DNA of 64,000 bases from Sulfuriferula sp. (GCA_013140765.1 JABFSE010000008.1:1-64000), one strand, 5' to 3'; counted from the stretch's first letter, positions 29,341 to 39,731 are shown. A program made the numbers and translations. The notes: generated by a model from the sequence alone, not told the origin.

Positions 29341-30246
29341 TCAGTCTGCGCTCAGCCAGTCTTTAGCAATCAAAAAATCGCTGTATAGCCGCGCTTCGGG
29401 TGTGCCTGCTTCAGGTTGCCATTGATAAGCCCATTTCACCAGCGGCGGCATAGACATCAAAATAGACTCAGTGCGTCCATTGGACTGCAAGCCAAACAAA
29501 GTGCCTCGGTCATAGACCAGATTAAATTCCACATAACGCCCACGACGATAAGCCTGAAAGTCGCATTCGCGCTCACCATAAGGCATGTCTTTGCGACGTT
29601 CTAAAATAGGCACGTAAGCAGACAGGAAGTGGTCGCCCACGCTTTGCACAGTCTGGAAACTGTGGTCAAAATCGCGTTCAGAAAAATCATCAAAGAAAAT
29701 CCCGCCTATACCACGCGGTTCTTGACGATGTTTAAGATAAAAATAACGATCACACCACGCTTTGAATTTAGCGTAATACGCGCTATCAAATGGGCTTAAA
29801 GCATTTTGGCAAATCTGATGAAAATGCACCGCGTCTTCTTCAAAACCATAATACGGCGTTAAATCCATGCCGCCGCCAAACCACCATACGGGGTCAGCAC
29901 CAGGCTTGGTGGCAATAAAAAAACGCACATTAAAATGCACCGTAGGCGCATATGGATTGCGTGGGTGAAACACCAACGACACGCCCATTGCCTCAAAGCT
30001 ACGCCCCGCCACTTCAGGGTGTGCCACGGATGCCGACGGCGGCAAATTATCCCCAAATACGTGCGAAAAATTCACCCCGCCACGCGCCAATATATGACCG
30101 TTTTCAAGCACGCAACTGGTTCCGCCGCCGCCTTCGGAACGCACCCAGCTATCCCGTATAAACGACATACCATCGACTTGCTCCATGCGATTAACTATCA
30201 GGTCTTGCAATGCCAACAAATAATCTTTAACCGCCGCTGTATTCAT
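29341..30246 (-). CDS. hemF: Oxygen-dependent coproporphyrinogen III oxidase
   Basis: HemF decarboxylates coproporphyrinogen III aerobically. Signatures include [44 protein letters not shown] and [13 protein letters not shown]. From the chosen ATG (MNTAAVKDY) it has 301 aa. A GTG five codons earlier overlaps the tsaC stop (GTGA) and could serve instead. It is co-oriented with tsaC and hemA. Confidence 0.96.
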   Translation of the reverse strand: MNTAAVKDYLLALQDLIVNRMEQVDGMSFIRDSWVRSEGGGGTSCVLENGHILARGGVNFSHVFGDNLPPSASVAHPEVAGRSFEAMGVSLVFHPRNPYAPTVHFNVRFFIATKPGADPVWWFGGGMDLTPYYGFEEDAVHFHQICQNALSPFDSAYYAKFKAWCDRYFYLKHRQEPRGIGGIFFDDFSERDFDHSFQTVQSVGDHFLSAYVPILERRKDMPYGERECDFQAYRRGRYVEFNLVYDRGTLFGLQSNGRTESILMSMPPLVKWAYQWQPEAGTPEARLYSDFLIAKDWLSAD

Positions 30247-30257
30247 TTCTTTTCCGT

Positions 30258-30767
30258 TCACGCCCGCACCACTTGTGCGCTCATTAAATCCATAATCTGA
30301 CTAGGTCGCCGCGCTTGCCCTACACGCCCAGGCATGATGCGCACTGCATGACCAAACCGCATCCGTACATCATGCGCACGGCGTATCGCCTTTTGACCAG
30401 CCCGATTTGCACTGGTAGAAACTAAAGCCTGCCCCAGTCGCTGGCATAATTGCTGTGCAGGCGCGAATCCCGTTACCCGCACCGCAATAGTTTGATGCCG
30501 CCCCCGTAACCACACGGGACAACGCTTGCTCGCTGGTAACAATAGCGTCACCGCACCTGGCCAATAACCACTCGCAATCGCCATTTGCAAACCTGCCGCC
30601 GTCACATAACGCGCTAATTGCTCAGGCTGTGACGCTATCAAAATCAGCCCTTTGCTTTGCGGTCTGCGCTTTAACTGCAATATCCGCCGCACCGCCAATC
30701 TGGATAAGGGATCACAACCTAAGCCATAACAAGACTCAGTTGGGTACGCATAAACGACATGGCGCAC
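30258..30767 (-). CDS. tsaC: Threonylcarbamoyl-AMP synthase (YrdC/TsaC)
   Basis: TsaC makes threonylcarbamoyl-AMP for the t6A37 modification of ANN-decoding tRNAs. The 169-residue protein carries [14 protein letters not shown], the [14 protein letters not shown] substrate loop (K-R-SKG) and [11 protein letters not shown], which define the short TsaC form. Start is GTG. It is 4 nt after purD. Confidence 0.93.
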   Translation of the reverse strand: MRHVVYAYPTESCYGLGCDPLSRLAVRRILQLKRRPQSKGLILIASQPEQLARYVTAAGLQMAIASGYWPGAVTLLLPASKRCPVWLRGRHQTIAVRVTGFAPAQQLCQRLGQALVSTSANRAGQKAIRRAHDVRMRFGHAVRIMPGRVGQARRPSQIMDLMSAQVVRA

Positions 30768-30771
30768 GTGC

Positions 30772-32046
30772 TTATTTTTTCCTGTCTATGGCACGATAAC
30801 CAATATCACGGCGCATCTGGCTACCCTCAAAATGTATCTGATCAGCAACTTCATACGCTCGTCGTTGCGCGATTTTGGCACTATCGCCCAACGCTGTCAC
30901 GCACAATACACGCCCGCCGCTGGTCACCACTTGCTCATCAACTAACTTTGTGCCCGCATGGAATACATGCGCGTCCTCTTCGGCTTTGGGCAAACCTGTA
31001 ATCACATCCCCTGCGCGTGGCGTGTCGGGGTAATTCGCCGCCGCCATCACTATGCCTAGCGCAGTACGCCTATCCCACTCTGCTTCAACGGTATCCAGCG
31101 TGCCATTGACAGCGTGCTCCATCAGCACCACCAAATCCGACTTCAAACGCATCATAATCGGCTGCGTTTCAGGGTCGCCCATGCGGCAATTGAACTCCAG
31201 TACTTTGAGGCTACCATCGTCGCTTATCATCAACCCCGCATACAGAAAACCTGTATAAGGCGTGCCTGCCGCTTTCATCCCCGCCATCACAGGCGCAATA
31301 ACTTCACGCAAAGTTTTAGCGTAAATCTCTGGCGTAACCACAGGTGCGGGCGAATATGCGCCCATGCCGCCCGTATTTGGTCCCGTATCGCCATCACCTA
31401 TGCGCTTGTGATCTTGGCTGGTCGCCAATGGCAATACATGTTCGCCGTCGCACATCACAATAAAACTGGCCTCTTCGCCCGTTAAAAATTCCTCAATAAC
31501 GACCCGTGCGCCTGCATCGCCGAGCTGATTATCTTGCAACATCATATCTATGGCGGTATGGGCTTCGGCAATATCCATCGCCACCACCACGCCCTTGCCC
31601 GCCGCCAAGCCGTCGGCTTTAATAACGATAGGCGCACCTTCTACATCGACATAAGCATGTGCCGCCGCCCTATCGCTAAAAGTCTGATATTTTGCGGTTG
31701 GAATACCATGCTGCTGCATAAACGCTTTGGCAAAATCTTTAGACGCTTCTAATTGTGCCGCCGCTTGGGTAGGACCAAATATCTTCATCCCCGCCGCACG
31801 GAATTTATCTACTACACCCGCCGCTAACGGGGCTTCAGGCCCCACCACCGTGAGCATGACTTGCTCGCGCTGGGCAAATTCCAGTAGCAATGCCATGTCC
31901 GTAATCGGTACATTGGTCAGCTCTTTTTCACCTGCCGTACCCGCATTACCTGGCGCGACAAACACCTTGCTTACCTTAGGCGACTGCGCCAAACGCCATG
32001 CCAGCGCGTGCTCGCGCCCACCCGAACCTATTACTAATATATTCAT
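30772..32046 (-). CDS. purD: Phosphoribosylamine-glycine ligase
   Basis: PurD makes glycinamide ribonucleotide in purine synthesis. The ATP-grasp protein (424 aa) starts NILVIGSGGREHALAWRLAQ and has the conserved FNCRMGDPETQPIMMRL and GLAAGKGVVVA motifs. It follows purH by 9 nt. Confidence 0.97.
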   Translation of the reverse strand: MNILVIGSGGREHALAWRLAQSPKVSKVFVAPGNAGTAGEKELTNVPITDMALLLEFAQREQVMLTVVGPEAPLAAGVVDKFRAAGMKIFGPTQAAAQLEASKDFAKAFMQQHGIPTAKYQTFSDRAAAHAYVDVEGAPIVIKADGLAAGKGVVVAMDIAEAHTAIDMMLQDNQLGDAGARVVIEEFLTGEEASFIVMCDGEHVLPLATSQDHKRIGDGDTGPNTGGMGAYSPAPVVTPEIYAKTLREVIAPVMAGMKAAGTPYTGFLYAGLMISDDGSLKVLEFNCRMGDPETQPIMMRLKSDLVVLMEHAVNGTLDTVEAEWDRRTALGIVMAAANYPDTPRAGDVITGLPKAEEDAHVFHAGTKLVDEQVVTSGGRVLCVTALGDSAKIAQRRAYEVADQIHFEGSQMRRDIGYRAIDRKK

Positions 32047-32055
32047 AATTTTCGC

Positions 32056-33618
32056 TTAATGACGGAAATGTCTATGTCCAGTAAATACCATGGCAATGCC
32101 ATGCTCGTTCGCCGCCGCGATAACTTCAGCATCTTTCACACTGCCGCCTGGCTGTATCACCGCTTTCGCGCCCGCCTCTGCCAGCACATCCAAACCATCA
32201 CGGAACGGGAAAAACGCATCAGATGCCACCGCGCAACCTGCTAACGGCAAGCCTGCATTCGCTGCTTTAATTACCGCAATTTTAGTAGAATCAACACGGC
32301 TCATTTGCCCCGCGCCCACGCCTAAAGTCTGACCATTAGCGGCAAAAACAATCGCATTAGACTTAACAAATTTCGCCACACGCCAAGCAAATAACATATC
32401 TTGAATTTGTTGCGCAGTGGGATGCAAGTCCGTCACTACACGCAAATCATCTGCTGTCACATTAAAGTTATCGACAGTTTGCACCAGCAAACCGCCGCCC
32501 ACGCGCTTAACTTCATAGCTGTTGACTTCATGCGCCATCGGCACAACCAACACCCGCACATTGACCTTTTTCGCCAATATTGCCAACGCATCCGCGCTGT
32601 AAGCTGGTGCTATTAACACTTCCATGAATTGTTGCGATACCGCCTCAGCCGTTGCCGCATCAACTTCACAATTGAACGCGATAATCCCGCCAAATGCCGA
32701 ACTCGCATCAGTCGCAAACGCCAAACGATAAGCCGATACCGCATCATGCGCCACCGCCGCACCGCTAGGATTAGCGTGCTTGATAATCACACAGGCTGGC
32801 TGCACAAAACTTTTCACGCCTTCCCACGCCGCATCGCTATCAGCGATATTGTTATACGATAATTCCTTACCTTGAAGCTGGCTGTAATGCGCAAGGCTAC
32901 CTGCTACCGGCTGCAAATCACGGTAAAACGCCGCCGCCTGATGTGGATTTTCACCATAACGCATGGTTTGCACGCGGGTAAAATTCAGGTTCAACTGTGC
33001 TGGGAACGGCGCACGTTCGCCGTCCAGCTCACGCCCAGTGAGGTAATTGGAAATCATGCTGTCATATTGCGCGGTATGCGTAAACGCCTTACGTGCTAAA
33101 TCATAGCAAGTACCCGTCGCCAGCGAACCGCTATTGGCTTTCAACTCGGCCAATACCGTGGCGTAGTCAGCAGGGTCAGTCACCACGCCCACATGCTGAT
33201 AATTCTTCGCCGCTGAACGCACCATCGTCGGTCCGCCGATGTCGATATTTTCTATCGCATCTGCCAACGTGCACTCCGCCTTCGCCACCGTTGCGCTAAA
33301 TGGATATAAATTCACCACCACTAAATCTATATAGCCGATACCCGCCTGCTTGACCGCTTCAGCATGTTCCGCTAAATCTCTACGAGCCAAAATGCCACCG
33401 TGTATTTTGGGATGCAACGTCTTAACTCGACCATCCAACATCTCTTGAAAACCCGTGTAATCAGCTACTTCGGTACAGGCAATGCCATTTTCAACCAGCA
33501 ATTTAGCCGTGCCGCCCGTTGACAGAATTTCGATGTTAAATTCACGTAAACCCTGCGCCAATGCCAGCACGCCCGTTTTGTCAGACACGCTAATCAGCGC
33601 GCGTTCTATGTAAGCCAT
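32056..33618 (-). CDS. purH: Bifunctional AICAR transformylase / IMP cyclohydrolase
   Basis: PurH carries out the last two steps of IMP synthesis. The N-terminal cyclohydrolase domain begins [18 protein letters not shown]; the transformylase domain has [25 protein letters not shown] and the end motif [24 protein letters not shown]. 520 aa, normal length. Confidence 0.97.
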   Translation of the reverse strand: MAYIERALISVSDKTGVLALAQGLREFNIEILSTGGTAKLLVENGIACTEVADYTGFQEMLDGRVKTLHPKIHGGILARRDLAEHAEAVKQAGIGYIDLVVVNLYPFSATVAKAECTLADAIENIDIGGPTMVRSAAKNYQHVGVVTDPADYATVLAELKANSGSLATGTCYDLARKAFTHTAQYDSMISNYLTGRELDGERAPFPAQLNLNFTRVQTMRYGENPHQAAAFYRDLQPVAGSLAHYSQLQGKELSYNNIADSDAAWEGVKSFVQPACVIIKHANPSGAAVAHDAVSAYRLAFATDASSAFGGIIAFNCEVDAATAEAVSQQFMEVLIAPAYSADALAILAKKVNVRVLVVPMAHEVNSYEVKRVGGGLLVQTVDNFNVTADDLRVVTDLHPTAQQIQDMLFAWRVAKFVKSNAIVFAANGQTLGVGAGQMSRVDSTKIAVIKAANAGLPLAGCAVASDAFFPFRDGLDVLAEAGAKAVIQPGGSVKDAEVIAAANEHGIAMVFTGHRHFRH

Positions 33619-33645
33619 TTTATTTCCTGAGTTAATTTATTGAAA

Positions 33646-33894
33646 TTATTGTAAATCGTACTGCGCCATTTTTTTGCGCAACGTATTACGATTCATACCG
33701 AGATACTCAGCGGCGCGGGTTTGATTGCCCTGCGCGTAATGTAGGACTTTTTCTAATAGCGGGCGTTCCACACACGCCAGCACCATCTCGTAAACGCCCG
33801 CCGCAGGCTCGCCATCCAAATCTTGAAAATAGCCATCCATAGCACGTTGCACGCACTCAGCTAGTTCATTGTCATGTTTATTCATTATTGTCAT
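33646..33894 (-). CDS. fis: Nucleoid-associated protein Fis
   Basis: Fis is a homodimeric DNA-bending protein. The C-terminal helix-turn-helix (NQTRAAEYLGMNRNTLRKKM) is characteristic. 82 aa from the first ATG, or 79 aa from MNKHDNEL. It lies 6 nt after dusB, the conserved dusB-fis pair, and in betaproteobacteria purH often follows as here. Confidence 0.95.
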   Translation of the reverse strand: MTIMNKHDNELAECVQRAMDGYFQDLDGEPAAGVYEMVLACVERPLLEKVLHYAQGNQTRAAEYLGMNRNTLRKKMAQYDLQ

Positions 33895-33900
33895 TTAACC

Positions 33901-34929
33901 CTAAACCGCCACTGCGTCATTTTCCTGACTGTCAGCCACGTAATCCAAATGCTTGCCACGTGCTCGGCAATGCTCAAAAAACTCATCCACCGCAGACACT
34001 TGCTCATCTAATGTCAGTAACTGATTCATTGCATGACGGAAATTAGCAGAATCATGCAAACCCTTGGTGTACCAAGAGATATGTTTACGTGCAATACGCA
34101 AGCCCGATTGCTCGCCATAAAACGCATATAAATCATTGATATGATGTTTTAACACACGGTGTATTTCATCCACTTCAGGCGGCGGCAAATGCTCACCCGT
34201 CTGCAAATAATGATCAATCTCACGGAATATCCACGGCCGCCCTTGCGCCGCACGCCCTATCATCACCGCATCCGCGCCTGTATATTCAAGCACAAACTTG
34301 GCTTTTTCAGGTGTCGTAATATCGCCATTAGCAATAATCGGTATCCGCGCTACCGCTTTCACAGCCGCTATCGTGTCATATTCCGCATTACCCGTATAAC
34401 CACAGGCACGGGTGCGACCGTGCATCGCTAATGCTTGAATGCCGCTGTCTTCGGCGATTTTCAGGATACTCAGCGCATTTTTATGTTGTTTATCCCAGCC
34501 CGTGCGGATTTTCAAGGTCACCGCCACGTCAGGCACGGCATTCACCACCGCCGCCAGTATCCGCGCCACCAGCGGCTCATCTTGCAACAATGCCGAACCC
34601 GCCATCACATTGCAGATTTTTTTCGCGGGACAGCCCATGTTAATGTCGATAATCTGCGCCCCTCTATCCACATTATGCCGCGCCGCTTCCGCCATCATTT
34701 CAGGAATAGAACCCGCGATTTGTACCGAAATAGGATCAACTTCGCCCTCATGATTAGCCCGTCGTTGCGTCTTAGCCGAGCCGTACAGCAGCGAATTAGA
34801 CGTAACCATCTCCGACACCGCCATCCCCGCCCCCATTTGCTTACATAACTGACGGAAAGGTCTATCCGTCACCCCAGCCATGGGTGCCACAATGAGATTG
34901 TTTTTAAGGACGTGATTACCAATGCGCAT
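33901..34929 (-). CDS. dusB: tRNA-dihydrouridine synthase B
   Basis: DusB reduces uridine-17 of tRNA with FMN. The family motifs LIVAPMAGVTDRPFRQLC, DINMGCPAKKICNVMAGSALL (catalytic Cys) and MIGRAAQGRPWIFREI are present. 342 aa. First gene of the long minus-strand run to prmC. Confidence 0.96.
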   Translation of the reverse strand: MRIGNHVLKNNLIVAPMAGVTDRPFRQLCKQMGAGMAVSEMVTSNSLLYGSAKTQRRANHEGEVDPISVQIAGSIPEMMAEAARHNVDRGAQIIDINMGCPAKKICNVMAGSALLQDEPLVARILAAVVNAVPDVAVTLKIRTGWDKQHKNALSILKIAEDSGIQALAMHGRTRACGYTGNAEYDTIAAVKAVARIPIIANGDITTPEKAKFVLEYTGADAVMIGRAAQGRPWIFREIDHYLQTGEHLPPPEVDEIHRVLKHHINDLYAFYGEQSGLRIARKHISWYTKGLHDSANFRHAMNQLLTLDEQVSAVDEFFEHCRARGKHLDYVADSQENDAVAV

Positions 34930-35310
34930 AGATTAAAATTTGGGCAGAATAACTGCGTATTTTATACGCTAAACGAGTTCCGCGCAAAGTTAGCCTGCCT
35001 TAATCTGCGTTTTAATGGCGAGTAATTTCAGCCCGCTATAGCAAGCTGACACCCAGTCGCATCACCAAATACTAACAACATGAGCATAATTACGGATTAT
35101 TTCATCCTTAGTTACCAGCGGCACGCCCAGTTTGCGTGTAGTTGCAACCATCATGCGACGGGTAATTTATTTAAGAATAACTTGCAAATGATAACTGTTC
35201 TCATTATTATGTCAGCAAGTTGTCATGTTAAACACAAAACACCCAGCCAGCTAAAGTGCTTTACACCGTTAGCCAGCCAATACAGCAAATTGCTACTATC
35301 AGGAGACCGC
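34930..35310. other. Intergenic region between dusB and hemP
   Basis: This 381-bp gap separates divergent dusB and hemP. It holds a Fur-box-like element at 35184-35208 and two copies of the AGCCAGCC leader motif (35244 and 35271). The ORF-track start at 35080 is not supported: the hemP homology and ribosome-binding site begin at 35301-35311. Confidence 0.8.
35184..35208. promoter_or_regulatory. Fur-box-like palindrome upstream of hemP
   Basis: GCAAATGATA, 5 nt and TCTCATTATT resemble the Fur consensus; the left arm is identical to that of the perfect palindrome upstream of tonB. It lies about 100 bp before the hemP ATG and would give iron repression. Confidence 0.75.
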
Positions 35311-35496
35311 ATGAATCCCACCCTATATGCCACAACAACCGACACGCTAACATCAGCCCCCACTAACGCAGCGACGATACCTTATTACGACAGCAATAAT
35401 TTATTCAAAAACAAAAAGATAGTCACTATTACGCATGAAGGACGCAGTTATCAATTACGCATTACGTCTAGCAATAAACTAATACTGACGGCTTAA
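35311..35496 (+). CDS. hemP: HemP/HmuP-type hemin uptake protein
   Basis: This 61-residue protein ends KIVTITHEGRSYQLRITSSNKLILTA, the HemP/HmuP family signature. HmuP is a small regulator needed for expression of haem receptor genes in rhizobia and Burkholderia. I chose the ATG at 35311 because AGGAG lies 7 nt upstream; the ORF track extends 77 codons too far. It heads the Fur-flanked iron cluster. Confidence 0.88.
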   Translation: MNPTLYATTTDTLTSAPTNAATIPYYDSNNLFKNKKIVTITHEGRSYQLRITSSNKLILTA

Positions 35497-35539
35497 CGGA
35501 CAAACATTCCAATAAAATATCAGCAAGCCTCTTTACTTT

Positions 35540-35564
35540 GCAAATGATAGTCGTTATCATTTGC
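35540..35564. promoter_or_regulatory. Perfect Fur-box palindrome upstream of tonB
   Basis: GCAAATGATA-GTCGT-TATCATTTGC is a perfect 10-bp inverted repeat matching the Fur operator (GATAATGATAATCATTATC type). It lies 60 bp before the tonB start and should repress tonB-exbBD and the receptor when iron is plentiful. Confidence 0.88.
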
Positions 35565-35623
35565 AATCATTAAATCTCTAGCCAGCCCAAAGCCAGCCAA
35601 TTTTCACCTGATTGGATATAGGC

Positions 35624-36301
35624 ATGGCATTATCTGCAACACCTTTCGTAATTTCTGTACTGCTTGCTAATCGCGCGGCGGTTGGGCGTTTGCTCGTAGT
35701 GATATTGCTGCATTTAGGTTTGCTGTACGCATTGCTTCATCTCGCCACCCAACCCACGATAGCCGCCACGCCGCATGTTATTAGTGTCACGCTGGCACAA
35801 CCCGTAGTGGATATACCTGAGCCTAAAATCACACCCCCAAAACTTGTCACGCCCACACCACAAAAAATCACGCCCAGCCCCGTGTTAGCGGCAAAACGCC
35901 CAATCACACCCACCGCTGTTGTTGCGCCCATGCCTGAACCAGCTCAGCCTCAGCCTGTCACGCCAGCCGCGCCGCCTAGTGAGCCTGCGCCTATTGCAGC
36001 ACCTGCACCACCCATAGCCGCACCACGAGTAGATGCTAATTATTTAGACAACCCTAAACCGCCCTACCCTGCCGTATCCCGACAATTAGGCGAAGAAGGT
36101 AAAGTGTTGTTACGCGTTTATGTCAATACTGACGGCACGGTAGCCAAACTCGAATTGCACCGCAGCAGTGGTTATGAGCGGCTAGATAATGTTGCGTTGA
36201 ATACCGTACCACAGTGGAAATTTATTCCCGCGCAACAAGGCAATTTGGCCGTCGCCGCCTGGGTCATCGTCCCCATTTCATTTAACTTAAGGAACAGATA
36301 A
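35624..36301 (+). CDS. tonB: TonB energy-transduction protein
   Basis: TonB couples the proton motive force to outer-membrane receptors. The 225-residue protein from ATG 35624 has a membrane anchor (VVILLHLGLLYALLHLA), a Pro-rich spacer (about 60-135) and the C-terminal TonB domain (PPYPAVSRQLGEEGKVLLRV, then VPQWKFIPAQ). The ORF-track start is a TTG four codons upstream. Its stop overlaps the exbB ATG, so translation is coupled. Confidence 0.93.
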   Translation: MALSATPFVISVLLANRAAVGRLLVVILLHLGLLYALLHLATQPTIAATPHVISVTLAQPVVDIPEPKITPPKLVTPTPQKITPSPVLAAKRPITPTAVVAPMPEPAQPQPVTPAAPPSEPAPIAAPAPPIAAPRVDANYLDNPKPPYPAVSRQLGEEGKVLLRVYVNTDGTVAKLELHRSSGYERLDNVALNTVPQWKFIPAQQGNLAVAAWVIVPISFNLRNR

Positions 36302-37050
36302 TGCAAGCAAACGCCACCCAATTAGGATTCGCCCATTTCATGACACAATCCGATGATATTGCTAAATTTTTATTAGTCGCGCTCATCCTCATGTCTATCG
36401 CTACTTGGTATCTGATTATCAGCAAAAGCTATTTGAACTGGCGCACTCGCCGTAGCGCACGGCAGTTTTTAGCGCGTTTTTGGGATGCGCCTACGCTAGG
36501 CTCTGTTGCTGAACACATTCAGCACGCAGGCGTGCATGATCCGTTTTCGCATTTAACCCATCACGGGCTTAAAGCCGCCGCCCAACACCAAAATAAAACG
36601 GGTCAACGTTTGATAGAAGCTGGATCAGCCGATGAGTTCCTCACTCGCGCATTGCGCCGCGCCATAGAGCAAGACACCGCACGGCTGGAATCAGGCTTGA
36701 CCGTACTCGCATCTATCGCCTCCAGCGCACCGTTTATTGGGCTATTTGGCACAGTGTGGGGTATTTACCACGCCCTGATTAACATAGGCATGAGCGGCTC
36801 CGGTGCGTTAGACCAAGTCGCGGGTCCTGTCGGTGAAGCTTTAATCATGACGGCATTAGGTTTAGCTGTCGCGATTCCCGCGGTGCTGGCTTACAACTTT
36901 TTCACCCGTAGCAACCGCATGATATTAAGCGAACTTGACGGCTTTGCGCATGATTTATTCGCGTTCATGTCCACAGGCGTGTATCTCGACAGCAAAATCG
37001 CCAGCACGCCTACCCCCATCACTATCGTTGCTCGCACGCAGGAGGCATAA
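36301..37050 (+). CDS. exbB: Biopolymer transport protein ExbB
   Basis: ExbB is the pentameric TolQ/ExbB-type subunit of the proton channel energising TonB. The 249-residue protein has a first membrane helix (FLLVALILMSIATWYLIIS), a cytoplasmic loop and the conserved ASIASSAPFIGLFGTVWGIYHAL and ALGLAVAIPAVLAYNFF helices. It overlaps tonB by 1 nt and abuts exbD. Confidence 0.95.
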   Translation: MQANATQLGFAHFMTQSDDIAKFLLVALILMSIATWYLIISKSYLNWRTRRSARQFLARFWDAPTLGSVAEHIQHAGVHDPFSHLTHHGLKAAAQHQNKTGQRLIEAGSADEFLTRALRRAIEQDTARLESGLTVLASIASSAPFIGLFGTVWGIYHALINIGMSGSGALDQVAGPVGEALIMTALGLAVAIPAVLAYNFFTRSNRMILSELDGFAHDLFAFMSTGVYLDSKIASTPTPITIVARTQEA

Positions 37051-37473
37051 ATGGCATTTGGCGGACTATCTAACCACACCAACGCGCAAAATATGGCTGA
37101 AATCAACATGATACCGCTCATAGATGTAATGCTGGTATTGCTGGTTATTTTCATTATCACTGCACCGATGATGACCAACGCAGTCAAAATAAAATTACCG
37201 ACAGCCAGTAGCGCACCCAACCCTATCAAGCCTGAAATGGTGCAAATCACGATAAATGCGCAACATAAAATCTATTGGAATAAAGATGAAGTCAGCACAG
37301 CGGCATTAGCTCAAAAAATGCAAAATGCCGCCGCACTGAGTACGCAACCAGAATTACAAATCCGCGCAGATGGCGATGTTGCCTATCAATACGTCGCGGC
37401 TGTCATGGCGCAGGCGGCCAGCGCGGGGCTGGATAAATTGGGTTTTGTCACTGACCCTAAAAGTAACCACTAA
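37051..37473 (+). CDS. exbD: Biopolymer transport protein ExbD
   Basis: ExbD has one membrane helix with the proton-carrying Asp in MIPLIDVMLVLLVIFIIT and a periplasmic domain (IRADGDVAYQYVAAVMAQ). 140 aa. It directly follows exbB and completes the TonB motor. Confidence 0.95.
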   Translation: MAFGGLSNHTNAQNMAEINMIPLIDVMLVLLVIFIITAPMMTNAVKIKLPTASSAPNPIKPEMVQITINAQHKIYWNKDEVSTAALAQKMQNAAALSTQPELQIRADGDVAYQYVAAVMAQAASAGLDKLGFVTDPKSNH

Positions 37474-37556
37474 CGACAATAACGCTGTTGTCACCATCCC
37501 AGCCAGCCGAATTTTATTGTTCCTGCCAGCCAATTATTTTGATTTTAGGAGCAATA

Positions 37557-39722
37557 ATGCAACAAACTACACTGTCCACATCAAGCAAAAAAGCAATTGC
37601 CACACTGGCATTCATGATGCTTGCCCCAACAACAGCCTTAGCAGAAGCTGTTCCAGTCAGCACAACAACATTGCCCGAAGTTAAAGTGGACAGCAATGCC
37701 AGTGAAGACATTAAATTCCGCCAAACACGCACCACATCAGGCAGTAAATTTGAGGCGGATACGCGTGATGTTGCACAATCGATCAGCGTTGTCACCACCG
37801 AATTAAATGAATCACAAGGTAGTTACACGCTGAAAGATGCACTACGTAACGTTGCAGGCTTGACCATCGCAGCGGGTGAAGGTGGCGTGACGGGAGACAG
37901 CATGACACTGCGCGGCTTTGCCGCCCGTACCGACCTATATCTTGATGGTGTGCTGGATAACGGGCAATACGTGCGCGACACTTTTTTCACCCAAAATACA
38001 GAGGTGCTTAAAGGAGCATCATCCATGTTATTTGGGCGTGGTTCTACGGGTGGTGTCGTCAATCAAATAAGTAAAAAACCAAAAAAAGGTGAATATGATT
38101 TACAAGGTGACATTGGATTAACCTACGGTAGCTTTGACTTTAAGCGCGTCGATTTAGATGCTGCAGCCTCGATTACCAGCGATGTACAAGCGCGGATAGC
38201 TGGTGTAATGCAAGATGCAGGCTCATTCCGTGATTTCAATTTCACCAAACGTCAAGGTATTGCGCCGAGTCTAGGTCTCAAACTAAGTGACAATACCAAA
38301 CTCACCTTATTAGGCTTGATTCAGCATGAAGATAGCGTATTTGACTACGGCGTACCCATGTATCAAGGTAAACCTGCCGATGTAAAAACCTCACAATTCT
38401 ACGGTTATGCCGATGATAGATTGCAACAATACAATGCCAAGGTTGCCACAGCCGTGCTTGACCACGATTTTGGTGCAGGGCTGAAAGTTCGTAACACCAT
38501 GCGTTATGGTGACTACGACAGACTCTATCGCACGCATTTATTTGGTTCAGTAACGGGCACAGGCACTGCCGCCACTGTCGCACGAAATCAATCACTACGC
38601 CTGGGCGAGCAGAACAATTTGATTAACCAGACCGATTTTCAATATAAATCAACTTTTGGAGGAATGGCAAACACACTAGCATTCGGTGCCGAACTGGGTC
38701 GCCAAACCAATTTATTCCTCAATAAAGACTCGACAGGCACAACGTCTATTTCTGTCTTTAATCCCGTATTGACCGATACCGTCGGTGCTGGTCGTGCTGA
38801 CGATTTCTCTGGCACGCTAAAATCTAATAGTTATCGGTTTGCAAATACGGGGGCTGTTTACGCCATGAACGAGCTCCAATTCGCACCGAATTGGAAAGCA
38901 GTGCTTGGTATGCGTTATGACGTTTACAAAATTAAGCAAGATGATAGGTTGAATAACGCCAACGATTTAAGCCATACCGATAAAGTATGGAGTCCTCGTG
39001 CAGGACTGATATGGCAACCCAACGAGGCACAAAGCTATTATCTAAGTTATGGCGAATCCTTTAACCCGTCAGGGGAGGGCCTATCACTATCTACGAGCAA
39101 TGCCAATTTAGCCCCTGAGCTGAACAAAAACTATGAGCTAGGCGCAAAGCTGGACTTTCTTGACGGCAAGCTAAGCATGAATACGGCATTATTTCGTATT
39201 GAAAAAGTTAACGCACGCACCACAGACCCTAGCGATCCTAGCGTCCAAATACTGGCAGGTAAGCAAAGTACCAATGGTTTTGAAATTGGATTCACAGGGC
39301 GTATCACCGCAAAATGGGATGTAAGTGCGTCATACGCGCTACTCGACGCGGTAATAGACTCATCCACCACAACTGCTACAGGGACAGTCAGCGGGCAAGT
39401 CAAATCATTGCAAGGCATGACAGCAGTCAATGTGCCAACCCACAGCGGTGCATTATGGAATACTTACCGTATGACACCTGAATGGTCAGTCGGTGGCGGC
39501 GTGTTCTTCGTTTCGTCTCGCTATACCGATAGCGTGAATGAAGTACAACTACCAGGCTACGCACGTTGGGATGCTGTCGTCGCTTATACCAAACCAAAAT
39601 GGGCTTTTCAAGTCAATATGTTCAATTTGCTAGATACCAAATACTACGAATCTGGACAAGCTAAATCAGCACTACCTGGCATTCCGTTATCGGCTAACGC
39701 CACACTTAAATTTAATTTCTAA
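37557..39722 (+). CDS. TonB-dependent siderophore receptor
   Basis: This 721-residue outer-membrane receptor starts at the ATG after TTTTAGGAGC. It has a signal peptide (ATLAFMMLAPTTALAEA), a TonB-box region (LPEVKVDSNA), a plug domain (RDVAQSISVVTTEL, then MLFGRGSTGGVVNQISKKP) and a 22-strand barrel ending in Phe (LSANATLKFNF). The plug most resembles catecholate/Fiu-type receptors, so a ferric siderophore is the likely ligand; haem motifs are not seen. It is the last Fur-cluster gene before the accessory genes. Confidence 0.9.
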   Translation: MQQTTLSTSSKKAIATLAFMMLAPTTALAEAVPVSTTTLPEVKVDSNASEDIKFRQTRTTSGSKFEADTRDVAQSISVVTTELNESQGSYTLKDALRNVAGLTIAAGEGGVTGDSMTLRGFAARTDLYLDGVLDNGQYVRDTFFTQNTEVLKGASSMLFGRGSTGGVVNQISKKPKKGEYDLQGDIGLTYGSFDFKRVDLDAAASITSDVQARIAGVMQDAGSFRDFNFTKRQGIAPSLGLKLSDNTKLTLLGLIQHEDSVFDYGVPMYQGKPADVKTSQFYGYADDRLQQYNAKVATAVLDHDFGAGLKVRNTMRYGDYDRLYRTHLFGSVTGTGTAATVARNQSLRLGEQNNLINQTDFQYKSTFGGMANTLAFGAELGRQTNLFLNKDSTGTTSISVFNPVLTDTVGAGRADDFSGTLKSNSYRFANTGAVYAMNELQFAPNWKAVLGMRYDVYKIKQDDRLNNANDLSHTDKVWSPRAGLIWQPNEAQSYYLSYGESFNPSGEGLSLSTSNANLAPELNKNYELGAKLDFLDGKLSMNTALFRIEKVNARTTDPSDPSVQILAGKQSTNGFEIGFTGRITAKWDVSASYALLDAVIDSSTTTATGTVSGQVKSLQGMTAVNVPTHSGALWNTYRMTPEWSVGGGVFFVSSRYTDSVNEVQLPGYARWDAVVAYTKPKWAFQVNMFNLLDTKYYESGQAKSALPGIPLSANATLKFNF

Positions 39723-39731
39723 GGAATCATA

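Noticed and set aside
35080-35310. N-terminal extension of hemP in the ORF track
   Set aside because: The extension spans the Fur box and leader, and the ribosome-binding site and family homology start at 35301-35311.
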